The translations under genes were made by a program, and so were the position numbers. A DNA stretch of 29,970 bases, taken from Gammaproteobacteria bacterium. Its GTDB lineage: Bacteria; Pseudomonadota; Gammaproteobacteria; JAABTG01. The stretch lies in contig JASJBY010000005.1 in assembly GCA_030066245.1 (NCBI GenBank), forward strand, positions 1-29,970, written 5' to 3'. This document shows, in pieces, positions 1 through 8,938 of the stretch. The notes under the pieces are model-generated. The model searched no databases. It had not been told where the DNA came from and saw only the letters and a list, made by a program, of their open reading frames with translations. Each line of letters begins with the position of its first letter. Position 1 is the stretch's first letter.

Positions 1-1612
1 TCGCCAGCTCGCGCAGATAGTGCGACAGCTGATGCGGCTCGTGCAGCGAGGCTGCCGACTCGACTATCTCCGGATACCGCGAGAGTGAGGCAAGCAGGGC
101 GAGCTCATGAGCCTCGGTGAGCAGACTCAGATTGGCGTCGCCGCGCGCTTGGCTCCGCTGCAAGCCCCGGTCCTGCAGCTGCCGCTCAACGCTGCAGATG
201 CGCGCGTGCGCGTACTGCACGTAGTACACGGGGTTGTCCGTTGACTGGCTCTTGGCGAGGTCCAGGTCAAAGTCCAGGTGCTGCTCGCATTTGCGCATGA
301 CATAGAAGAACCGGGCAGCGTCGCGCCCCACCTCCTTGCGCAACTGCCTGAGAGTGACGAACTCGCCGGAGCGCGTCGACATCTGCACTTTCTCGCCGCC
401 CCGGTAAAGGTTGGCAAACTGTACCAGCAACACGTCCAGGCGGCCGGGATCGTCTCCCAGGGCCGTAAGCGCCGCCTTTACCCGCGGAACATATCCGTGA
501 TGGTCCGCGCCCCAGACGTCGATGACGCGCTCGAAGCCCCGTTCCAATTTATCCATGTGGTAGGCGATGTCGGACGCGAAATAAGTGGTTTGCCCATTCT
601 CGCGCACCACCACCCGGTCCTTCTCGTCTCCGTACTCGGTGGAGCGGAACCACAACGCCCCGTCTTTCTCGTAGAGTTGCTGCTTGCCGCGCAGCCGCTC
701 GACGGCCCGGATGACCGCTCCGCCGGTGGTCAGGGAACGCTCGGAGAACCACTCGTCGTAGACCACGCCGAATTTGCCCAAGTCGTCACGAATGTCCTCG
801 AGGATGGTGTTGAGGGCAAGCTCGAACACAAAGCGATAACGGTTCTCGCCCAGCAGCGCTCGGGCCCTGGCGATCACCGCGTCCACGTGGGCTTCCTTGT
901 CTCCCCCTTGCGGCTCGTCCGCCGGCAGGTCGTAGAACACCTCCGCTGCAGGCAGGTGGTGGGCTTCCTTATGCTCACGGTGCAGGGTGGCGGCGATATC
1001 CCATACGTAGTCTCCCAGGTAGCCGTTGGATGGAAACTGGATTACTTCACCGCACAGCTCCAGGTATCGCAGCCAGACGCTTGCCGCCAGTATGTCCATC
1101 TGGCGCCCGGCGTCGTTGACGTAGTACTCCCGATGCACCTCAAAGCCCACCGCCTGCAGCAGATCGGCGACGGTCGCGCCGTAGGCTGCGCCGCGGCCGT
1201 GGCCCACGTGCAGAGGCCCGGTCGGGTTAGCCGATACGAATTCCACCTGTACGCGACGGCCAGCGCCGCGCTCGGAGCGCCCGTATCCGTCGCCGGCGGC
1301 AAGGATCTCGGCGACCACGCCCGTGAAAGCCGAATCGGACAGGAAGAAATTGATGAAGCCGGCTCCCGCGACCGCGACTCTGTCCAGCCGATCCGACGCC
1401 GGCAGACGCGCCACGATCAGCTCCGCAAGCTCGCGCGGTCTCCGCCGGGCGGACTTGGCAAGGACCATGGCGACATTGGAAGCGAAGTCCCCATGCTGCT
1501 TGTCGCGGGTGCGGTCAATCTTCGCCAAGGGCACGCAGTCAGCGGGAAGTATATCCTCCTCCCGCATACGCTCGAGCGCGACCTGGATAAGCTGACCGAG
1601 ATGTTCTTTCAA
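1..1612 (-). CDS. argS: arginyl-tRNA synthetase, partial (C-terminal end beyond window)
   Basis: Class I aminoacyl-tRNA synthetase that charges tRNA-Arg with arginine in the cytoplasm. The reverse strand reads open from a TTG at 1612 to the window edge, about 537 codons; family members are about 560-590, so some 30-50 C-terminal residues of the anticodon-binding DALR domain are missing. Visible features are the N-terminal ArgS additional domain (DKQHGDFASNVAM around residues 37-49), the class I signature VSANPTGPLHVGH at about 126-138 whose HVGH is the HIGH box, the YYVNDAGRQ motif, and an MSTRSG segment in place of a canonical KMSKS, as is usual in ArgS. The start is TTG because no ATG or GTG lies in frame between the upstream stop (TAA) and the conserved N terminus (KEHLGQLIQ). 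It follows priA by 116 bp. A TACAAT hexamer at 1645-1650 on this strand could be a -10 box but has no good -35. Confidence 0.96.
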   Translation of the reverse strand, partial: MKEHLGQLIQVALERMREEDILPADCVPLAKIDRTRDKQHGDFASNVAMVLAKSARRRPRELAELIVARLPASDRLDRVAVAGAGFINFFLSDSAFTGVVAEILAAGDGYGRSERGAGRRVQVEFVSANPTGPLHVGHGRGAAYGATVADLLQAVGFEVHREYYVNDAGRQMDILAASVWLRYLELCGEVIQFPSNGYLGDYVWDIAATLHREHKEAHHLPAAEVFYDLPADEPQGGDKEAHVDAVIARARALLGENRYRFVFELALNTILEDIRDDLGKFGVVYDEWFSERSLTTGGAVIRAVERLRGKQQLYEKDGALWFRSTEYGDEKDRVVVRENGQTTYFASDIAYHMDKLERGFERVIDVWGADHHGYVPRVKAALTALGDDPGRLDVLLVQFANLYRGGEKVQMSTRSGEFVTLRQLRKEVGRDAARFFYVMRKCEQHLDFDLDLAKSQSTDNPVYYVQYAHARICSVERQLQDRGLQRSQARGDANLSLLTEAHELALLASLSRYPEIVESAASLHEPHQLSHYLRELA

Positions 1613-1728
1613 GCCGGTGCCCCGACAACTGGAGAAAGACGCGTATTGTAGCCCGGATTAACACTCGTGGCGGCACGCTTAGGTCCCTCCAGGACATCGC
1701 GCCGCGGGATGCCGGGGAGTCGAGCGAC

Positions 1729-3921
1729 TCAGGCCATCTCCAGCGGGTCCACGTCCAGGGACCACCGCACCCGGCGGGCGGTGCGCAGGTCTTCCAGACG
1801 GGGCAGCCAGTCGTCGAGCATCTGGTGCAGGGACGAACGCTTCGTCGCCTGCATCAGCAGCTGCGCGCGGCTGCGGCCGGCCCGGCGCTCCATGGGGGCG
1901 GGCACGGGTCCCAACACCTGCACGCGGTCTCCGGCCGCGTCCCGGACCAGCTCGGCGGCTTCCTCCAGAAAAGCGACCGCCGCTTCCCGCCGGGGTGCCT
2001 CGGCGCGTAGCAGTGCCATGCACACGTAAGGGGGCAGGCTCGCCTGTCGCCGTTCATCCAGAGCTTCCGCGGCAAAACGCGCATAGCCTTGTTCCAGCAG
2101 CGCGCGCAGCAGGGGGTGCTCGGGGTGGTGCGTCTGAATCAGTACCTCGCCCGGCTGTGCGCCGCGCCCCGCGCGCCCGGCTACCTGAACGATCAGCTGA
2201 GCGAGCCGTTCGGCTGCCCGGAAATCCGTGGAGAACAGCCCGCCGTCGGCGTCCACGACCCCTACCAGGGTCACGTTCGGAAAATGGTGACCCTTGGCGA
2301 GCATCTGCGTGCCTATCAGGATCTCTGTCTCGCCAGCATGGACCGCGTTGATTACCGCCTCCATCGCGCCCTTTCTGCGGGTGCTGTCACGGTCCACCCG
2401 GACGACCCGCGCATGCGGAAAGCTGTCCGCCAGAGCCGCCTCCAGACGCTCGGTGCCGCTGCCCAGATTGCGCAGCTCCTTGCTGCCGCACTCCGGGCAG
2501 GCATCCACCATGACACGCTCCGCGCCGCAGTGATGGCAACGCAGGCGGTTAGACGCGCGGTGAAACGTCAGGTGGGCGTCACAGCGCTGGCAATGCGCCA
2601 CCCAGCCGCAATCGTGACACATGGTTGCGGGCGCGAAGCCACGACGGTTGAGGAACAGCAGCGTCTGCTGCTCTTTCCCCAGGGCCGCTGCGATGGCGCT
2701 GAGCAGAGCCGGAGAGCAGCCGGCAACGAGCGGTCGTCCCCGGACATCGACAATGCGCAGGGCAGGATGCGGTCGCCCCTGGATTCGCTCCGGCAGACGT
2801 ATCCGCTGGTAGCGTCCCCCGGCCAGGTTGTGGAGGCTCTCCAAAGAGGGCGTGGCTGAGCCGAGAACCACCGGTACGGCTTCCTGGTGGGCGCGAACCA
2901 CGGCAAGATCCCGGGCCGAATAGCGAAAGCCGTCCTGCTGCTTGTAGGAAAGGTCGTGTTCTTCGTCGACGAGGATGATGCCCGGATGCTTGAGGGGCAC
3001 GAACACGGCCGAGCGCGTCCCGATGACGACAGGGGCAGTGCCTTCCCGGGCCATCAGCCAGGCGCAGAGTCGTTCGCTGTCGTTCAAACCCGAGTGGAGT
3101 ACCGCTACCGGAAAGTCGAAGCGGCGCCGGAACCGTTCCACCATCTGCGGGGTGAGCCCGATCTCCGGGATCAGCAGCAGGGCCTGGCGCCCGTGGGCCA
3201 CCACTTGCTGAATGGCCTGCAGGTAGACTTCGGTCTTGCCGCTGCCAGTAACGCCTTCCAGCACCGTGCTATGGAACTGCCCCAAGCCGTCGGTGATTCG
3301 GTCGACGGCCCGCTGCTGCGCAGGGCTCAGTGCCAAAGACATGCCGCGAGATGCATCGCCGCCTGGCAGGCACGGCGTATCGACGGCTTCCACCCAGCCC
3401 CGTTCCTGCAGTGCGCGGATGGCGCGTGCCCAGCCCGGCGCCTGCGCCGCGAGCATCTCGGCCCCGACGGCTTCCTGGCAGTTGCGCAGGAAGGTGAGCA
3501 GCGCGGCCTGACGCGGAGCCCGGGAGGGTGGCTCCGCGCGGTGGCCTGCGGCGGTGACTCGCCAGCGAAGCATGCGCTGGAGCTTGGCGGGCCGGCCGCG
3601 GCGGAGCAGCGTCGGCAGTGCGCCGAATATGACCTCACCGATGGGGTGATGGTAATAGCCCGCGGCCCATTCGAGCAGAGCCAGGCTCGCGCCCGGTAGA
3701 CAGGGGTCTTCGTCGATCACGTCGATGACCGGGCGCAGGCGTGATGGGTCCAGCGCGCTGGTCTCGGCGACACCCAGGACCACGCCGATGCGCCGGGTTT
3801 TTCCGAACGGTATCGTCACCCGCATACCGGCGCCGGGCGGTGCCTGGCCACCGGGAGCCCAGTAGTCGAACACGCGGCGCAGGGGGGAGGGTACCGCGAC
3901 GCGCACCACGGGACGCGGCAT
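1729..3921 (-). CDS. priA: primosomal protein N' (replication restart helicase PriA)
   Basis: 3'-to-5' superfamily 2 helicase that recognises stalled forks and reloads the replisome. From the chosen start it is 730 residues (E. coli PriA is 732). N-terminal 3'-DNA-binding domain (VRVAVPSPLRRVFDY), then Walker A GVTGSGKT at about 223-230, DEEH box at 319-322, eight cysteines in four CxxC-type pairs (435/438, 444/447, 462/465, 475/478) forming the two-zinc insert, and helicase motif VI QVAGRAGR near 579-586. I chose the ATG at 3921, which gives MPRPVVRVAVP and aligns with the E. coli N terminus. A GTG at 3966 would add 15 residues and overlap the upstream gene by 35 bp; at 3921 the gap to that gene is 10 bp. 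The order 213-aa gene, priA, argS is consistent with co-transcription. Confidence 0.97.
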   Translation of the reverse strand: MPRPVVRVAVPSPLRRVFDYWAPGGQAPPGAGMRVTIPFGKTRRIGVVLGVAETSALDPSRLRPVIDVIDEDPCLPGASLALLEWAAGYYHHPIGEVIFGALPTLLRRGRPAKLQRMLRWRVTAAGHRAEPPSRAPRQAALLTFLRNCQEAVGAEMLAAQAPGWARAIRALQERGWVEAVDTPCLPGGDASRGMSLALSPAQQRAVDRITDGLGQFHSTVLEGVTGSGKTEVYLQAIQQVVAHGRQALLLIPEIGLTPQMVERFRRRFDFPVAVLHSGLNDSERLCAWLMAREGTAPVVIGTRSAVFVPLKHPGIILVDEEHDLSYKQQDGFRYSARDLAVVRAHQEAVPVVLGSATPSLESLHNLAGGRYQRIRLPERIQGRPHPALRIVDVRGRPLVAGCSPALLSAIAAALGKEQQTLLFLNRRGFAPATMCHDCGWVAHCQRCDAHLTFHRASNRLRCHHCGAERVMVDACPECGSKELRNLGSGTERLEAALADSFPHARVVRVDRDSTRRKGAMEAVINAVHAGETEILIGTQMLAKGHHFPNVTLVGVVDADGGLFSTDFRAAERLAQLIVQVAGRAGRGAQPGEVLIQTHHPEHPLLRALLEQGYARFAAEALDERRQASLPPYVCMALLRAEAPRREAAVAFLEEAAELVRDAAGDRVQVLGPVPAPMERRAGRSRAQLLMQATKRSSLHQMLDDWLPRLEDLRTARRVRWSLDVDPLEMA

Positions 3922-3931
3922 CTTCAATCGG

Positions 3932-4573
3932 CTAGCCCGAGTCCGGTCCCGCAGGGCCGTCGTCACTTGCGTCCAACAGGGTCTCCACCTCCCTAAGCGC
4001 GGCCCGGCGCATGGGACGTCCCGTGACCGGGCTGAGCGGAGGCTGGCGCGCCCCCGGACCCGAGAAGACTGTCAAGGCTACGGCCACCTCTCCGGCCAGG
4101 AAGCGGAATTCCGGCATACGGACGTATTCTCCGCCGGCCATGCGCAGACGGCGCTCGCCGAGCTCACTGGGTATTCCCCGCTCGCTCAAGAATGCACCCA
4201 CCTGCTCAACCTGGTCGGCGAAAAGGTGCAGGTTCACTTCGCTGTGCTGGTCGGCTGTGCCCTCCAGTACCGGCCCCACCAAGCGAGGCGCGAAGTGCTC
4301 GAGGAAGCGCATTCCCTCGGCGGCCGTCTTGCGAAGCTGCCGAAGGTGTCTGGGCTGCACGTGGGACCGGAATAGGCGTTGATAATCCATCAGCGCCTGT
4401 TCGATTTCGTCGTTGCCCGGCAGATTGCGCGCGTCAGAGATGCCGAGCTGCTGGGCGGCCTTGCGTTTCGCCTGCAGGAAGTTCCGGCTACTGCTCTCCG
4501 CCAGGATGCGTGCCGCTTCCCGGGCTATGTGCTGACGCGCCTGCGCGGCGCGTGTTAGGCTGCGACTACCCAT
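3932..4573 (-). CDS. conserved protein of unknown function, 213 aa
   Basis: I do not recognise a characterised family. The product is soluble-looking with no signal peptide or membrane segment. Residues 1-50 are rich in Ala, Arg and Gln and probably helical. The best-defined block is at about 86-135, around APRLVGPVLEGTADQHSEV and then NLHLFAD, which recalls the strand-turn-strand of minimal nucleotidyltransferases; the expected Gly-Ser and paired aspartates are not plainly present, so activity is doubtful. A second block (SPVTGRPMRRAALREVETLL, about 181-200) closes the protein before a short acidic tail. The open frame extends to 4648, but I prefer ATG 4573, which has GGTGGG a few bases upstream and removes an Arg-rich, low-complexity extension. 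It lies between mrcA (81 bp upstream) and priA (10 bp downstream), suggesting the same transcript. Confidence 0.8.
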   Translation of the reverse strand: MGSRSLTRAAQARQHIAREAARILAESSSRNFLQAKRKAAQQLGISDARNLPGNDEIEQALMDYQRLFRSHVQPRHLRQLRKTAAEGMRFLEHFAPRLVGPVLEGTADQHSEVNLHLFADQVEQVGAFLSERGIPSELGERRLRMAGGEYVRMPEFRFLAGEVAVALTVFSGPGARQPPLSPVTGRPMRRAALREVETLLDASDDGPAGPDSG

Positions 4574-4654
4574 GACCCACCGCCATGCAGGAATGTAGCG
4601 ACCCCATCCGGCACCCGCTGCTCGGCCCCGCCGCCGCACCCGGTGCATACTCTG

Positions 4655-7120
4655 TTAGAAAAGCTGTTCCGTAACACTATCGGATGCCGCGGCATCGACA
4701 CGCGCGCCCGTCGCCTCGGCAACCGCCGCCTGGCGCGGCACATTCTCCACGCGGAAGGTTTCGAAGACGGCCTTGGGATTGTTGGCGGCGGCGCGCAAAC
4801 CCGTGTCGGGGTCGATACGCACGGTAACCAGGCCCTTCGGCCGCTCCAGAGGTACCTCGGGCAGATCGGCAAGAGCAACCCGCATGAAGTCTATCCACAT
4901 GGGCAGCGCGGCTTTGGCTCCCGTCTCCCGATTGCCCATGGGACGCAGCCGGTCGAAGCCTACCCAAACGGTAGCGGCCACTTGTCGATTGAAGCCGGAG
5001 AACCAGGTGTCGCGCTGATCGTTGGTGGTGCCGGTCTTGCCGGCCAGGTCGCCCCGCTTCAGGCTCAGGGCACGGCGGCCCGTGCCTCGCAGGATGACAT
5101 CTCTCATCATGGAGGTCATCAGCCAGACATTCTGGGCTTCGATGACCCGCGGCGCAGGGCTTTCGTCCGGCTCCGGCAGCGGCTCTTCCCCCGGAAGATT
5201 GGGCCGGTCGGGTTGCTCTACGGCGAGCTCGGCCGCGACCTCCAGGCATTCCTCGCAGACCCGCAACGGCCTGGCCTGGAAAATGTCGTCGCCGCTGAGG
5301 CCAACGATGCGCTCGATAAAGAAGGGCTCGATGAGGTAGCCGCCGTTGGCGAACACCCCGTAGCCTCTCGCCAGCTCAAGGGGGGTCAGGCTGCCGCTGC
5401 CCAAAGCCAGCGAAAGATCCCGCGGCAGACGTCCGGGCTCGAAGCCGAAACGCTGCAGGTAGTCGATGGTTGTGTCGATGCCGACGGAGCGCAGCAAGCG
5501 GATGGAAACCAGGTTTCGGGACTTGGAGAGCGCCACGCGCATTCGAGTCGGCCCGTAGAAACGGCCGCTGTAGTTCTCGGGACGCCAGGCAGCCTCCAGG
5601 CCTGCGTCGTCGAAGACCACCGGTGCATCGTTGATGATGCTGGCGGCGGTGAAGCCGGCATTGACGGCCGCGGAGTAGATAAACGGCTTGAAGTTGGAAC
5701 CCGGCTGTCGCTGCGCCTGGGTCACACGGTTGAACTTACTGCGATAGAAGTCCAGCCCACCGGTCAGGGCCAAAATGGCGCCGTCGTCCGGGGCCAGGGC
5801 AACCAGAGCACCCTCCACCTCGGGAATCTGCACCAGCTTCCAGTTGCCCTCCGGGGACTGACGAACGCGCACGATGTCGCCCGGTGAGAGCGCTTCTCCC
5901 GCGGTTTCCAGCTCCGGCCCCAGGCGATTCTCGTCCAGATAGCGCCGGGCCCACTCGAGGCCTTCCCAGGGGATGTCCATTTCTCCCACATCGCTGCGAT
6001 AGGCCGTGGCGCTTCTCTCCTGGACATCCACAATCAGCGCCGCTCGCAGTCCCCCGACGGGCCCCACCGAGCTCAGGATTTCGTCCCATCGCGCTGGCCC
6101 GTCCGACTCGGTGAGGGGAACATGCCGCTCAGGTCCCCGGTACCCATGCCGCTGGTCGTAGGCAAGCAAGGCGTCGCGCAGGGCCCGGTTGCCCGATTTC
6201 TGCAGCCGGCAGTCAACGGTTGTGTATACGGTGAAGCCTCCCGTGTAGGCATCCTGGCCGTATCGCTCCACCATCTGAGCGCGCACCATTTCGGCAAGAT
6301 ACGGGGCCTCAAGCTCTTTCGCCAGACCGTGGGCCTTGGCGGTCACGGGCGCGTCGTGCGCGGCCCGGTAAGTCTCCTGGTCGATGTAGCCCAGTTCTTT
6401 GAGGCGGCGCAGTACATAGTTGCGACGCGCCACGCCGCGCACGGGATCGGCGATCGGATTGAAACGGGATGGTGCTTTCGGCAGCCCGGCGATCATGGCC
6501 AGCTGCGCCAGGTCCAGCTCGGCCAATGGCTTGCCGTAGTACACCTGTGCCGCGGCGCCGACGCCGTAGGCCCGGCGCCCGAGATAGATCTTGTTCAGGT
6601 AGAGCTCGAGGATTTCCTGTTTGCTGAGCTCCTGCTCGATCTTCAGGGCGAGAATGATCTCGTTGACTTTGCGCAGATAAGTCTTCTCCCTCCCCAGGAA
6701 AAAGTTGCGTGCAACCTGCATGGTGATGGTGCTGCCGCCCTGGCCTTTCTCGCCGGTTCGCAGCAGGTGCCAGGCAGCCCGGGTGATGCCCTGCCAGTCA
6801 ACGCCCGGATGCTGAAAAAACCTGTCGTCCTCCGCAGCCAGCACCGCCATAACCAGCAGGTCCGGCACCTCCGCAAACCTTACGGGTATGCGCCTCTTCT
6901 CGCCGAATTCCGCTATCAAGCGCTGGTCGCGGGAATACACCCGCAAGGGGACCTGCAGGCGCACGTCCTTTAGCACGTCGATGGAGGGAAGGCGTGGCTC
7001 AAGATAGAACCACACGGCCACGCCCGCGCCGGTAGCGAACAGGGCGCCGGCGAGCCCCGCATACAGGAACGCACGCAGGGTCTTGGCTAGCCAGCGGAAT
7101 CGGGTCTTCTCTGCGTTCAT
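4655..7120 (-). CDS. mrcA: penicillin-binding protein 1A (bifunctional transglycosylase/transpeptidase)
   Basis: Class A PBP that polymerises lipid II into glycan strands and cross-links them in the periplasm; also called ponA. It has 821 residues, close to the usual 800-850. A cytoplasmic tail is followed by one membrane anchor at about 18-39. The GT51 glycosyltransferase domain has catalytic Glu97 in LAAEDDRFFQHPGVD and the GGSTITMQ motif at 128-135. An OB-like insert lies between the two catalytic domains, around 330-430. The transpeptidase carries SNFK (Ser475 nucleophile, Lys478), SRN (534-536) and KTGT (695-698). It is transcribed away from pilM. No in-frame ATG, GTG or TTG follows within the first residues, so the start at 7120 stands although its Shine-Dalgarno is weak. 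A TATACT hexamer at 7130-7135 (reverse strand), with TCGGCA 17 bp upstream, is a possible promoter lying unusually close to the start. Confidence 0.97.
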   Translation of the reverse strand: MNAEKTRFRWLAKTLRAFLYAGLAGALFATGAGVAVWFYLEPRLPSIDVLKDVRLQVPLRVYSRDQRLIAEFGEKRRIPVRFAEVPDLLVMAVLAAEDDRFFQHPGVDWQGITRAAWHLLRTGEKGQGGSTITMQVARNFFLGREKTYLRKVNEIILALKIEQELSKQEILELYLNKIYLGRRAYGVGAAAQVYYGKPLAELDLAQLAMIAGLPKAPSRFNPIADPVRGVARRNYVLRRLKELGYIDQETYRAAHDAPVTAKAHGLAKELEAPYLAEMVRAQMVERYGQDAYTGGFTVYTTVDCRLQKSGNRALRDALLAYDQRHGYRGPERHVPLTESDGPARWDEILSSVGPVGGLRAALIVDVQERSATAYRSDVGEMDIPWEGLEWARRYLDENRLGPELETAGEALSPGDIVRVRQSPEGNWKLVQIPEVEGALVALAPDDGAILALTGGLDFYRSKFNRVTQAQRQPGSNFKPFIYSAAVNAGFTAASIINDAPVVFDDAGLEAAWRPENYSGRFYGPTRMRVALSKSRNLVSIRLLRSVGIDTTIDYLQRFGFEPGRLPRDLSLALGSGSLTPLELARGYGVFANGGYLIEPFFIERIVGLSGDDIFQARPLRVCEECLEVAAELAVEQPDRPNLPGEEPLPEPDESPAPRVIEAQNVWLMTSMMRDVILRGTGRRALSLKRGDLAGKTGTTNDQRDTWFSGFNRQVAATVWVGFDRLRPMGNRETGAKAALPMWIDFMRVALADLPEVPLERPKGLVTVRIDPDTGLRAAANNPKAVFETFRVENVPRQAAVAEATGARVDAAASDSVTEQLF

Positions 7121-7171
7121 AGCCTAACTAGTATAAAGGTTCTTCCGATAGCTGCCGATTAGGTGCTCATG

Positions 7172-7190
7172 GAGCCGGCCGGCCCGGCTC
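7172..7190. repeat. inverted repeat in the mrcA/pilM divergent spacer
   Basis: GAGCCGG (7172-7178) and CCGGCTC (7184-7190) form a perfect 7-bp stem with a 5-base loop. It sits between the divergent starts of mrcA and pilM. No T-run follows on either strand, so it is not a convincing intrinsic terminator; it could be a protein-binding site or a 5' leader hairpin of pilM mRNA. I found no convincing sigma-70 promoter for pilM in the 163-bp spacer. Confidence 0.4.
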
Positions 7191-7283
7191 GCGTCGTCCC
7201 AGTCGCCGGACTACAGGGTAGGCCTGGCATTTCAAAATTCGGCGGATACTCGCCCTGCAACAAGCAGGGAAGAAAGGAAAAAA

Positions 7284-8345
7284 ATGGGTCTGTTCGGAAA
7301 GAGAAGCGTCCCGGTCGTCGGTCTGGATATCAGTTCCACGGCGGTGAAGCTGTTGGAGCTGAGCAAGAGCGGCGAGCGCTACCGCGTAGAGAGCTACGCT
7401 GTCGAACCCCTTCCCCCCAACTCGGTGGTGGAAAAGACCATCACGGACGAGCAGGCCGTGGGCGAGGCCATCCGGCGGGCAGCCAACCGGTCGGGTACCC
7501 GCACCAAGAGTGCCTGCGTGGCGGTCTCCGGATCGGCGGTGATCACGAAAGTCATTCCGATGCCGGCCCAGCTTTCCGGAGACGACTTGGAGGGCCAGAT
7601 TCAACTGGAAGCGGACCAGTACATCCCCTATCCACTGGAAGAAGTCGCCATGGACTTTGAAGTCATCGGTCCGTCGGAGGGCGACGCGGAAAAAATAGAC
7701 GTTCTGCTCGCGGCGTCACGCTCGGAGAACGTGGACGTGCGTGTGGCGGCCGCCGAGGTTGGGGGCTTTCAGGTCAAAATTGTCGACGTGGAAGCGTTCG
7801 CCATGGAGAACGCGTTTGCGCTGCTCGCAAAGGACATGCCCGAGGGCGGCGCCGATCAGACCATAGCGCTGGTGGATATCGGAGCGACCGTCACCACGCT
7901 GAGCGTGCTGCACGACCTGAAAATCATCTACGCACGCGAGCAGGTGTTCGGCGGGCGCCAGTTGACCGAGGAGATCCAGCGCCGCTACGGCCTCTCCTAC
8001 GAAGAGGCTGGGTTGGCGAAACGACAGGGCGGCCTGCCTGACAACTATGTGCCCGAGGTGCTCGAGCCCTTCAAGGAGGCGATGGCTCAGCAAGTCAGCC
8101 GATCCCTGCAGTTCTTCTACTCGTCGAGTCAGTACAGCCACGTGGACCACATCGTGCTGGCCGGCGGCTGCGCATCCATCGAGGGCGCAGACGAGATGAT
8201 TGCCGAACGCGCCGGCAGTGAAGTGAGCATCGCCAACCCCTTTTCCAACATGGCCGTTTCCTCCCGGGTACGGGCACAGGCGCTGGGCAACGACGCGCCT
8301 GCCATGATGATTGCAACTGGGCTTGCATTGAGGAGCTTCGACTGA
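7284..8345 (+). CDS. pilM: type IV pilus assembly protein PilM
   Basis: Cytoplasmic actin-like ATP-binding protein that caps the inner-membrane PilN/PilO complex and connects it to the pilus motor. The 353 residues match the family. Visible: the phosphate-1 segment GLDISSTAVKLLEL (13-26), a second phosphate-binding segment LVDIGATVTTL (196-206) and the adenosine-site motif VLAGGCASIEG (291-301). The start is supported by AAAGGA at 7273-7278, five bases before the ATG, in an A-rich context that should load ribosomes well. It is the first gene of the pilMNOPQ operon; its TGA overlaps the pilN ATG (TGATG), implying translational coupling. It binds the cytoplasmic N-terminal motif of PilN. Confidence 0.97.
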   Translation: MGLFGKRSVPVVGLDISSTAVKLLELSKSGERYRVESYAVEPLPPNSVVEKTITDEQAVGEAIRRAANRSGTRTKSACVAVSGSAVITKVIPMPAQLSGDDLEGQIQLEADQYIPYPLEEVAMDFEVIGPSEGDAEKIDVLLAASRSENVDVRVAAAEVGGFQVKIVDVEAFAMENAFALLAKDMPEGGADQTIALVDIGATVTTLSVLHDLKIIYAREQVFGGRQLTEEIQRRYGLSYEEAGLAKRQGGLPDNYVPEVLEPFKEAMAQQVSRSLQFFYSSSQYSHVDHIVLAGGCASIEGADEMIAERAGSEVSIANPFSNMAVSSRVRAQALGNDAPAMMIATGLALRSFD

Positions 8346-8938
8346 TGCCTCGCATCAACTTATTGCCATGGCGCGAGGAGCTGCGCAAACAGCGGCAGAA
8401 AGAATTCGGGATCATGGCGGGCCTTGCCGTGATCATGATGGCGGCCGTCGTTGCGCTTGCCCACATGCAGATCGCGGCCATGATCGAGTATCAGAAACGC
8501 CGCAATAATTTCCTGGAAGAGGAGATTGTCAAACTCGATAAGAAAATCAAGGAAATCCGCGAGCTGGAGAAAGAGAAGGAGCACCTCCTGGCGCGCATGC
8601 GCATTGTCGAGCAGCTGCAGACGAGCCGACCCGAGGTGGTCCATCTGTTCGACGAATTGGTCACCAGCCTGCCGGAAGGCGTCTATCTGACTTCGCTGGA
8701 GCAGCGGGGACGCCGCATCAATCTGAAGGGGTTTGCACAATCGAATGCACGGGTTTCCTCTTTCATGCGCAAGCTGGAGGCCTCGCCCTGGCTGCAGAAT
8801 CCAGATCTTAAGGAGATCCGCGCGCGGGTGAAGAAGAACGAAGAGGTCGCTTCAGAGTTGCGTCTCAGCGCGTTCTCACTCGACGTTTCCCAGGCTTCGC
8901 CAAAGACCGAACAGGATGGTCAGGGGGACGGCGAATGA
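8345..8938 (+). CDS. pilN: type IV pilus inner-membrane protein PilN
   Basis: Bitopic inner-membrane component of the pilus alignment complex. The 197-residue product begins with the cytoplasmic INLLPWR motif (residues 4-10) that docks on PilM, followed by a transmembrane helix at about 22-45, a charged coiled coil (about 50-92, with EEIVKLDKKIKEIRELEK) and a periplasmic ferredoxin-like domain that pairs with PilO. It overlaps pilM at its start by one base and pilO at its end by four. A GAGGAG within pilM about ten bases upstream serves as ribosome-binding site. Confidence 0.96.
   Translation: MPRINLLPWREELRKQRQKEFGIMAGLAVIMMAAVVALAHMQIAAMIEYQKRRNNFLEEEIVKLDKKIKEIRELEKEKEHLLARMRIVEQLQTSRPEVVHLFDELVTSLPEGVYLTSLEQRGRRINLKGFAQSNARVSSFMRKLEASPWLQNPDLKEIRARVKKNEEVASELRLSAFSLDVSQASPKTEQDGQGDGE

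Noticed and set aside
278..1651. 457-codon open frame on the plus strand
   Set aside because: It lies antisense to argS, whose reverse-strand translation has unmistakable synthetase motifs. Long antisense frames are expected in high-GC genes.
1717..1730. GAGTCG-AG-CGACTC palindrome at the end of priA
   Set aside because: Short, tight loop, overlaps the stop codon and lacks a T-run; not a convincing terminator.
2887..3699. 270-codon plus-strand open frame
   Set aside because: Antisense to the helicase core of priA with no recognisable protein features.
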